In this document: positions 6,592 through 11,552 of the stretch, piece by piece
Numbering within the stretch: the first letter of the stretch is position 1
Layout of the letters: every line of letters begins with the position of its first letter
Assembly: GCA_012727745.1 (NCBI GenBank)
Contig: JAAYGJ010000187.1
Span: 1 to 11,552 of the forward strand
From: Clostridia bacterium
GTDB lineage: Bacteria; Bacillota; DSM-521; Neomoorellales; Neomoorellaceae
Direction: 5' to 3'
Length of the DNA: 11,552 nucleotides
Translations under genes and position numbers: made by a program
The notes under the pieces: generated by a model
What the model was told of the DNA's origin: nothing
What the model saw: the letters and a program-made list of their open reading frames with translations, nothing else
Database searches by the model: none

Positions 6592-7977
6592 TCACCGCCT
6601 CAAAGCTGCCGCCATAATTTCACGGGCAATAGGTGCTGCCACCACGCCTCCTGAACCGGCATTCTCTACTACTACAGCTACCGCTAGCTGCGGGTCATCT
6701 GCAGGGGCAAAAGCAACTAGCCAGGCATGTGCTGCGCCACCGGGGTTCTGTGCCGACCCGGTTTTGGCAGCTACCTGCACCCCGGGTAATGCTGCGGCTG
6801 TAGCCGTACCCTCATTTACTGTCACTACCATCGCTTCTGTAAGGGCTGCTACGACCTCTGCACCGGCAACAATCTTTAAGGGCCGGAATCGATACTGCCA
6901 GACTGGCTGCCCTTCAGCAGAGCTTATTCCGGCTACCAGATAAGGTTGCATCATTATACCCCGGTTAGCTATCGCTGCCGTAACCAGAGCCATTTGCAAA
7001 GGCGTAGCCAAAACCTCTCCCTGGCCAATAGAACTTTCAGCCAGCATATTAGCATCCATTTGTTCCGGCACCTGCGATAACTCTAGAGGCAGATCAAAAT
7101 CCTGAGAACGGCCAAAACCAAACCTGGCTGCTGCCTCTTTAAACCGTTCTGCTCCGGTTTCCAGGGCCAGACTGGCAAAAGTAACATTGCAAGATTGCTT
7201 TACTGCGCCCTGAAAATCAATTTCGCCATGGGCCCGGGGACAGGTTAACTGCCAGCCCTCAACTTCCAGGCAACCGGGACAATAATACCGCCTGTGAAGA
7301 ATACCGGGATCTGCTTCCAGAGCGGCAGCAGCTGTTACTAATTTCAGAATTGAACCGGGGGGATAAAGTCCCTGGACGGCCCGATTTAAAAGGGGGCTGC
7401 CGGCCTGGGGAGCATTTATCTCTTCCCACTGCTCTTCCAGATAGTTGGGATCAAAGGTAGGGCTGCTGGCCAGCACCCGCACCGCCCCGGTTCGCGGTTC
7501 AATGGCAACCACCGCCCCGCGCCTACCAGCCAGCAAATTAGCAGCCAGTTGCTGCCACTCAGCGTCTAGGGTAAGGTGTAAATCATTGCCCCTGGCAATC
7601 TCCCCTGTCAGGCGTGAGCCTTCATTTATGAAACGTTGCCAGCCGTTCAGTCCCAATAAATCCCCTGCGCGACTGGCTTCCAGGCCGCTATTGCCATAGC
7701 GTTCCGAAACATAGCCTACCACTGCTGCGGTAGCCGCACCATACGGGTATTGGCGCCGGAAACTTCCTTCAACTCCTGTCGTGCTGGCCAGTACGCGTCC
7801 GGCCCGATCATAAATGGTGCCTCGCTGCGTATTTTTTTCCACCAGTGTCAGGCGGGGGTTTAAGGGGCTTAAATAAAGTTTTTCCCCGGCATAAGCTTGA
7901 ATATAGGTTAAATAGGCCATCAGGATGATAAATGCTACACTTACAACAGCAGCAAGGCGGCGCACCCCACTTTTCAT
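6592..7977 (-). CDS. pbpA: Class B penicillin-binding protein (PbpA-like peptidoglycan transpeptidase)
   Basis: Single-pass membrane protein with an extracellular D,D-transpeptidase that cross-links peptidoglycan. It has 461 residues: short cytoplasmic tail, membrane helix (about 9-27), a small N-terminal pedestal with RGTIYDRAGRVLA (52-64), and the penicillin-binding domain (about 150-460). The catalytic motifs are all present: S209-I-L-K212 after PPG, S262-C-N264, and K405-T-G407 in AAKTGSAQ. An extracellular cysteine group, CPGC (233-236) and C246, lies between the first two motifs. Its size and place after a SEDS gene match actinobacterial PbpA rather than the larger PBP2 or FtsI. GGAGG lies 8 nt before ATG 7977, and ATGA overlap with the upstream gene indicates tight coupling, as expected for a SEDS-PBP pair. 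The gene symbol is by similarity of context and size. Confidence 0.93.
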   Translation of the reverse strand: MKSGVRRLAAVVSVAFIILMAYLTYIQAYAGEKLYLSPLNPRLTLVEKNTQRGTIYDRAGRVLASTTGVEGSFRRQYPYGAATAAVVGYVSERYGNSGLEASRAGDLLGLNGWQRFINEGSRLTGEIARGNDLHLTLDAEWQQLAANLLAGRRGAVVAIEPRTGAVRVLASSPTFDPNYLEEQWEEINAPQAGSPLLNRAVQGLYPPGSILKLVTAAAALEADPGILHRRYYCPGCLEVEGWQLTCPRAHGEIDFQGAVKQSCNVTFASLALETGAERFKEAAARFGFGRSQDFDLPLELSQVPEQMDANMLAESSIGQGEVLATPLQMALVTAAIANRGIMMQPYLVAGISSAEGQPVWQYRFRPLKIVAGAEVVAALTEAMVVTVNEGTATAAALPGVQVAAKTGSAQNPGGAAHAWLVAFAPADDPQLAVAVVVENAGSGGVVAAPIAREIMAAALRR

Positions 7978-9230
7978 AGGTTTACCCTCCGGCCGGCAGC
8001 ACTGACATTAAGCAAAAAACCCAGCGTCAAATAGCTAATGATCAGAGAACTACCGCCATAACTGATAAAGGGCAAAGTTACCCCCGTTAAAGGTAATAAT
8101 TTGCTGACGCCAGCCATGATAACCAGAGCCTGTATCGTTATCAGTATTGTGAGCCCCCCGGCCAGCAAAACCCCCTTTTCTTCAGGGGCATTAAAAGCAA
8201 TCCGGAAACCTTGCAATGCCAGTATTAAATAGAGCATTATAATGCCCAGGCTGCCAAGTAACCCCATTTCCTCAGCCATAGTAATAAAAATAAAGTCAGT
8301 TGCCACTGCCGGTATTAAGTGGGAATAACCCAGGCCCAGGCCGGTACCGACAATGCCCCCGCTGCCCAGAGCGATCAGGGCCTGGACAATCTGATAACCT
8401 GCCCCGTAGTAATCCGCCCAGGGATTGAGCCAAATTTCAATGCGGGTACGCAGATAGGGGTAGAAAACAAACGCCTGGGCAGCCCCCAAAGCAAACAGGC
8501 CACCTCCAATTATTACATAACGCAATCTGCCAGCTGCCAGATATAACATTGCCAGAAAAGTTGCCAGTAAAATCAAGGCCGAACCTAAATCGCGCTGCAT
8601 GACCAGCAACAACATGGCTACAATAATAACGGCAATCATGGGGCCCCAGGTATGTAAACCAGCCCCATGGACCAATAACTCTCTCCTGTCACTTAAATAA
8701 CCGGCCAGGTACATCACCATCAACACCTTGACCGCTTCTACCGGCTGCAGCTGAAAGGAGCCCAGAGATAACCACCTAACAGCGCCGCCGACACGCGTCC
8801 CTAACAGCAAGGTAATAACTAAAAAGAATAGGCCCAGCGACAAAAAAAGGTAAGGGTATTGTTCCAGCTGCTGGTAATCGCGAAACCCCAGAGTAACTAT
8901 CAGCAGCACCAGCAAACCCAGCATAGTCCAGATAATCTGGCGATAGGCAAGACCACTGTCCAAACGAAATAAAAAGGTCAGCCCCAAAGCTGTTAACACA
9001 GCTGCCAGGGGCAGAAGGTACTGATTACCTTCGTGCTGCGTAGCTCTTAAAATATAATGGACGCCCCAGAAGCCCGCTAGGAGAAGGGTCAGGGCATACG
9101 CCGGCTGCCAGTCAAGGTCAGTACTACCAAACACCGTTATATACGCATATCCTGCGACTAAAATTAAAGAAGGCCAGAGTAGCAAAACCTGCTCCTGTTT
9201 CCGGTTTGCGTAACGGCCATTCTTACTCAT
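7974..9230 (-). CDS. FtsW/RodA/SpoVE (SEDS) family peptidoglycan glycosyltransferase
   Basis: Multi-pass membrane glycosyltransferase that polymerises lipid II with a partner class B PBP, here the next gene. It has 418 residues with about ten hydrophobic segments. Family landmarks: RWLSLGSFQLQPVEAVK (152-168; usually QPSE), QRDLGSAL (212-219), and the extracellular loop NPWADYYGAGYQIVQ (269-283), whose D273 aligns with the aspartate essential in RodA and FtsW. Then follow GSGGIVGTGLG (289-299), ATDFIFITMAEEMG (310-323) and LPLTGVTLPFISYGGSS (379-395). I cannot separate FtsW from RodA with certainty; the setting beside pbpA and the PASTA kinase resembles actinobacterial rodA. The start overlaps the phosphatase end by 8 nt, with no convincing Shine-Dalgarno, so initiation probably relies on coupling. 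Confidence 0.95.
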   Translation of the reverse strand: MSKNGRYANRKQEQVLLLWPSLILVAGYAYITVFGSTDLDWQPAYALTLLLAGFWGVHYILRATQHEGNQYLLPLAAVLTALGLTFLFRLDSGLAYRQIIWTMLGLLVLLIVTLGFRDYQQLEQYPYLFLSLGLFFLVITLLLGTRVGGAVRWLSLGSFQLQPVEAVKVLMVMYLAGYLSDRRELLVHGAGLHTWGPMIAVIIVAMLLLVMQRDLGSALILLATFLAMLYLAAGRLRYVIIGGGLFALGAAQAFVFYPYLRTRIEIWLNPWADYYGAGYQIVQALIALGSGGIVGTGLGLGYSHLIPAVATDFIFITMAEEMGLLGSLGIIMLYLILALQGFRIAFNAPEEKGVLLAGGLTILITIQALVIMAGVSKLLPLTGVTLPFISYGGSSLIISYLTLGFLLNVSAAGRRVNL

Positions 9231-9933
9231 ACAGAGCCAACACCACCGTTATATTGTCCGGGCCGCCCCGTTTCAAGGCCAGTTCTAGCAGTTCCTGGGT
9301 TGCCCGTTTAAGCTCCGGGTTGCAAGCAATAATGGTCTGAATTTCAGCATCAGAAATGACCTCGTAAAGACCGTCAGTACATAATAATAGCCGGTCTCCG
9401 GGTTTTAGCTCCAGCTCCAGGTTATCGACCTCCACGCTTTTTTCCGTACCCAGAGCCCGGGTAAGCACGTTACGTCGGGGGTGGTGGCGGGCTTCGTCAA
9501 GGGTCAGGCTGCCGCAACGTACCAGTTCACCCACATATGAATGGTCATCAGTCAAGTGCTGTAACCGCCCCTCGCGATACAGGTAAGCCCGGCTGTCACC
9601 GATATGTACTAAAAACCCTTTATTCCCTACTACCCGAATAGCAGTGAGCGTTGTGCCCATACCTTCCTGCTCCTGGTTGGAAAGGGAGGAACGGAATACC
9701 GTTTCGTTAGCCACAGCCGTCGCAGCCATCAGCCCTGCTAGCGGGTCATCTGCGGGTCTGTCAAGTAACCTTTCCCGCAATGTGTTTAAGGCCAGGTGGC
9801 TGGCAACTTCCCCGGCCTGATGCCCCCCCATACCATCAGCCACTGCTATAAGCCCCATTTCCAGGTCCAAAATATAATAATCTTCATTACCGGGCCGCAC
9901 CAGGCCGGTATGGGAAATGGCCTCGGCTAGCAT
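9223..9933 (-). CDS. prpC: PP2C-family Ser/Thr protein phosphatase (Stp/PrpC/PstP type)
   Basis: Metal-dependent cytoplasmic phosphatase that reverses phosphorylation by the PASTA kinase encoded three genes downstream. It has 236 residues, a single catalytic domain without the membrane tail of mycobacterial PstP. Motifs in order: RPGNED (13-18) with metal ligand D18, VADGMGGHQAGE (31-42) with D33, GMGTTLTA (91-98), HIGDSRAYL (110-118) with D113, TRALG (158-162), CTDGLYE (185-191) with D187, and GGPDNITVV (223-231) with D226. The start is the family-typical short N-terminus; GGGTGGG-like purines precede ATG 9933. Its first 47 nt overlap the end of the FHA gene in another frame, and its end overlaps the SEDS gene by 8 nt. 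Confidence 0.97.
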   Translation of the reverse strand: MLAEAISHTGLVRPGNEDYYILDLEMGLIAVADGMGGHQAGEVASHLALNTLRERLLDRPADDPLAGLMAATAVANETVFRSSLSNQEQEGMGTTLTAIRVVGNKGFLVHIGDSRAYLYREGRLQHLTDDHSYVGELVRCGSLTLDEARHHPRRNVLTRALGTEKSVEVDNLELELKPGDRLLLCTDGLYEVISDAEIQTIIACNPELKRATQELLELALKRGGPDNITVVLALYE

Positions 9934-10357
9934 CTTCCCACCCCACTTTAAAGGTTACACCACCAATGACAACTATATCGCCAGGCCGTAAATTATGCGG
10001 GCCGGTCAATAACTTCTTATTAACAAAGGTGCCGTTGGTACTACCCAAATCGCGCAGCTGCCATTTCTCCCCTGCACGGGTAATAACAGCATGGTAAGCT
10101 GAAACATGGCTGTCATTAATACAGAGGTCATTACTGCTGTCGCGACCAATAGTAGTATTTTCGCCAAGAATATACTTTTCTCCTTTTTTTAGGCCACCAT
10201 TTTTATCTTTAATGACAGTTAAAAAGAGTCGCCCTCCCTTAGAGCGACAATCACCAGACCCCAGTTCCAGGTACATCAGCCGCAGTATATGCCACAGGAA
10301 CAGGTAGATAAACAAGACAAAGACAAACCTTAACCCTATCAGCAACAGTTCAAGCAA
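9887..10357 (-). CDS. fhaB: FhaB-like membrane-anchored FHA-domain protein
   Basis: Small phosphothreonine-reader protein. With the TTG start it has 156 residues: a membrane helix (about 5-30) at the N-terminus, a short lysine/glycine-rich linker, and one FHA domain (about 45-140). FHA signature residues are present: G71-R72, the S86-A-Y-H89 motif, N108 within GSTNGT (105-110), and LRPGD (123-127). This layout matches actinobacterial FhaB (FipA), which is phosphorylated by or binds the PASTA kinase; that role here is inference. TTG 10357 is preferred because AGGTGG lies 5 nt upstream; an in-frame GTG at 10366 would add three residues. The last 13-15 residues, beyond the FHA fold, overlap the phosphatase gene by 47 nt. 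The gene starts 18 nt after the fhaA stop, in the same frame. Confidence 0.92.
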   Translation of the reverse strand: MLELLLIGLRFVFVLFIYLFLWHILRLMYLELGSGDCRSKGGRLFLTVIKDKNGGLKKGEKYILGENTTIGRDSSNDLCINDSHVSAYHAVITRAGEKWQLRDLGSTNGTFVNKKLLTGPHNLRPGDIVVIGGVTFKVGWEDASRGHFPYRPGAAR

Positions 10358-10362
10358 AATTA

Positions 10363-10368
10363 CCACCT
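10363..10368 (-). promoter_or_regulatory. Shine-Dalgarno site suggesting a TTG start for fhaB
   Basis: AGGTGG on the minus strand lies 5 nt before TTG 10357-10355. It overlaps both the second amber codon after fhaA (10369-10367) and the alternative GTG start (10366-10364), which makes that GTG less likely. Confidence 0.5.
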
Positions 10369-10375
10369 ATCCCTG

Positions 10376-11125
10376 CTAACCAGTTTCTAGTTTCAACACC
10401 GTACTGCCCACTTGAAAACTATCACCAGGATTAAGAAAAGCTCGCTCTACCTTTTCCCCGTTAACAAGGACACCGTTACGGCTGCCCAGATCCGTCACTA
10501 ATATCCGATCATGGCTTTGTTCTAACAGGCAATGCCGACGCGACACCTTTTTATCAGTAAGGACAAAATCACAGGCTGGTTGTCGGCCCAAAGTATGTTT
10601 ACCAGGCCGCACCAGAAAACTGCGACCTTTATCAAAGCCAGCAATAACTGTTAACTTGTAAACGGTCTGCGGCGGTGCTTTTAGGTCTGCATCCACTGCC
10701 GGAAAGACCAAGGTATTGCCTTCTTCGGGGCTAGAAGTTTCATTCTCTTCAAGCCGGGCTTCTTCCATGCGGGCATGAATCCAGATCTCCCCCGGTTCCA
10801 GTTCTTCGTCTAACTCCAGTTCAACCCGCGGCTCGCCAACCATGGTAAAATTCTGCTCCTCCGCTTTTTTGCGTAGATAATCTGCCAGCTCTGTCGCCAG
10901 GGATTTTTCAAACGCCGACAGGCGTTGAAAATCTTTAGGGTTTATATTCACCAGGTAAACATTAGGCACATATACATTATTAACGCTTATCGTTCGCTGG
11001 GCAAGCATTTTTTGGGCTAATTTTTTCGCAATTTCGACCGGTTGTAAAGGGACAGCTTTACCCCTATGAAATAAACCCTCAAAAAAACGTTGTAAAAAAC
11101 GTTCTTTTTTCTCCAGCCAGTCCAT
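10376..11125 (-). CDS. fhaA: FhaA-like protein: DUF3662 (FhaA N-terminal) domain plus C-terminal FHA domain
   Basis: Cytoplasmic adaptor of the Ser/Thr kinase system. It has 249 residues. The N-terminal DUF3662 domain (about 1-120) shows the family features LEGLFHRG-like start (FFEGLFHRG, 14-22), PVEIAKKL (29-36), VPNVYLVNI (53-61) and a long amphipathic segment (67-90). A linker rich in glutamate (102-137) leads to the FHA domain (about 155-247) with LGR (179-181), S195 in VSRRH (194-198), GSRNG (214-218) with N217, and LNPGD (231-235). The ATG at 11125 is chosen because AGGAGGTG lies with a 7-nt spacer; a TTG one codon upstream is closer than usual. In mycobacteria FhaA binds the phosphorylated lipid-II flippase MviN/MurJ; a similar role here is inference. 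It heads the cell-wall cluster and ends in TAG. Confidence 0.95.
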   Translation of the reverse strand: MDWLEKKERFLQRFFEGLFHRGKAVPLQPVEIAKKLAQKMLAQRTISVNNVYVPNVYLVNINPKDFQRLSAFEKSLATELADYLRKKAEEQNFTMVGEPRVELELDEELEPGEIWIHARMEEARLEENETSSPEEGNTLVFPAVDADLKAPPQTVYKLTVIAGFDKGRSFLVRPGKHTLGRQPACDFVLTDKKVSRRHCLLEQSHDRILVTDLGSRNGVLVNGEKVERAFLNPGDSFQVGSTVLKLETG

Positions 11126-11190
11126 CAAAACACCTCCTGGCTTAATTATTCCGCGTTAGTCATTTCCAACCCCTGCCAATATTATGATAG

Positions 11191-11238
11191 AAGCAATGCC
11201 ATTATATACCACTAAAACCGGATAATAAGGGATTGCTT
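11191..11238. repeat. Inverted repeat bracketing the candidate fhaA promoter
   Basis: The arm AAGCAATGCC (11191-11200) and the arm GGGATTGCTT (11229-11238) are inverted copies matching at nine of ten positions. They are separated by 28 nt and lie on each side of the -10 box. Arm centres are about 38 bp apart. It may be an operator pair or a long-loop hairpin; no U-tract follows, so it does not look like a terminator. Confidence 0.5.
11201..11229 (-). promoter_or_regulatory. Candidate promoter of the fhaA-to-rpe cluster
   Basis: On the minus strand TATAAT (11206-11201) matches the -10 consensus fully and overlaps TGGTATATA, an extended -10-like form. The -35 position (11229-11224, CTTATT) is poor, so the call rests on the -10 box, its AT-rich surroundings and its place in the only sizeable gap before fhaA. 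The start would lie near 11194, leaving a leader of about 70 nt. Confidence 0.45.
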
Positions 11239-11254
11239 TATTTATTTAACAATA

Positions 11255-11552
11255 TCAGCTATTTTTCACTTTCAGCAAGCGAGCCATAAAGAAGCCGTCC
11301 GTGCCATGCCGCTGCGGCAAAAACTGCAACCATCCCTTTTCTGCAGTAGCTCGCAGATCCTCCGGTATCACTGGCAAATGCACAGCTACTAACTTGAAAC
11401 CTTTTACCCTGGCCAGAAACTGCTCAATAACATGCTGGTTTTCTTCCGGCGCCAGCGAGCAGGTACTATAAAGCAAAATCCCCCCAGGTTTCAGAGCCGG
11501 GCTGGCCCCCAGCAGAATTTCTAGTTGTATTTTGGCCAATTCCCGGGTTTGG
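11255..11552 (-). CDS. rsmB: RsmB, 16S rRNA (cytosine-C5)-methyltransferase, C-terminal part
   Basis: The last 98 residues of an S-adenosylmethionine-dependent RNA m5C methyltransferase; the beginning lies beyond the window edge. The fragment opens with QTRELAKIQLEIL, then LKPGGILLYSTCS (20-32 of the fragment). The cysteine in YSTCS corresponds to the nucleophile of RsmB/Fmu. APEENQHVIEQFL and the C-terminal GTDGFFMARL, both typical of this family, follow. The upstream SAM-binding and PCSGTG motifs are outside the window, so the assignment to RsmB rather than another NOL1/NOP2/Sun protein leans also on context, because rsmB precedes the prpC-prkC group in Bacillus. It ends in TGA and no terminator hairpin is visible before fhaA. 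Confidence 0.92.
   Translation of the reverse strand, partial: QTRELAKIQLEILLGASPALKPGGILLYSTCSLAPEENQHVIEQFLARVKGFKLVAVHLPVIPEDLRATAEKGWLQFLPQRHGTDGFFMARLLKVKNS

Noticed and set aside
6176..6943. Long plus-strand open frame (255 codons) across the kinase/PBP boundary
   Set aside because: It lies antisense to two genes with complete catalytic motifs, has low-complexity alanine/threonine-rich translation typical of shadow frames, and has no family motif.
1..11552. CRISPR arrays, insertion sequences, phage genes, tRNA or rRNA genes
   Set aside because: I found no regularly spaced direct repeats, transposase motifs, tRNA-like folds or rRNA segments; the window is densely filled with one-directional housekeeping and cell-wall genes.

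Overview
The window carries bacterial chromosomal DNA from what is probably a Firmicutes member of class Clostridia, of the Moorella/Peptococcaceae (Desulfotomaculum) kind. The basis for this is a one-directional gene cluster with Firmicutes-type Shine-Dalgarno sites, a Firmicutes-like prpC/prkC-rsgA-rpe order, a clostridial-type FhaA/FhaB pair, and an FMN riboswitch ahead of ribD-ribE-ribBA. The species is not determined. Every gene I accept lies on the minus strand, so transcription runs from high to low coordinates.

Right part (11552 to 3204). First comes the C-terminal end of the 16S rRNA m5C methyltransferase RsmB. After a 129-nt AT-rich gap with a candidate promoter bracketed by an inverted repeat, there is a tightly packed cluster: FhaA-like protein (DUF3662 + FHA), membrane-anchored FhaB-like FHA protein, PP2C-type Ser/Thr phosphatase, FtsW/RodA-family (SEDS) glycosyltransferase, class B penicillin-binding protein, PASTA-domain Ser/Thr kinase (PrkC/PknB type), ribosome-assembly GTPase RsgA and ribulose-phosphate 3-epimerase. 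Genes overlap or are separated by about 20 nt or less. Together they form a module that couples muropeptide sensing and Ser/Thr phosphorylation to a peptidoglycan polymerase/transpeptidase pair, followed by two housekeeping genes that follow the kinase in Bacillus too.

Left part (3207 to 1). A strong sigma-A-like promoter, whose -35 box contains the rpe stop codon, starts a leader with a complete FMN riboswitch and an intrinsic terminator. It drives ribD (deaminase/reductase), ribE (riboflavin synthase) and ribBA (DHBP synthase/GTP cyclohydrolase II, cut by the window edge). The chemistry runs from GTP and ribulose-5-phosphate to riboflavin. Only lumazine synthase (ribH) is not seen; it probably lies beyond the edge. 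Rpe, just upstream, interconverts ribulose-5-phosphate, the DHBP precursor.

The most notable anomaly is in ribE. The reading frame is stopped by a TAG at codon 188, yet 29 further in-frame codons follow that look like the normal C-terminal helix of riboflavin synthase and end 25 nt before ribBA. This is an amber mutation, a sequence error or amber read-through. Two more observations deserve attention. fhaA and fhaB lie in one common frame separated by two TAG codons. The cell-wall cluster combines the actinobacterial order (fhaA-fhaB-pstP-rodA-pbpA-pknB) with the Bacillus order (rsmB...prpC-prkC-rsgA-rpe).
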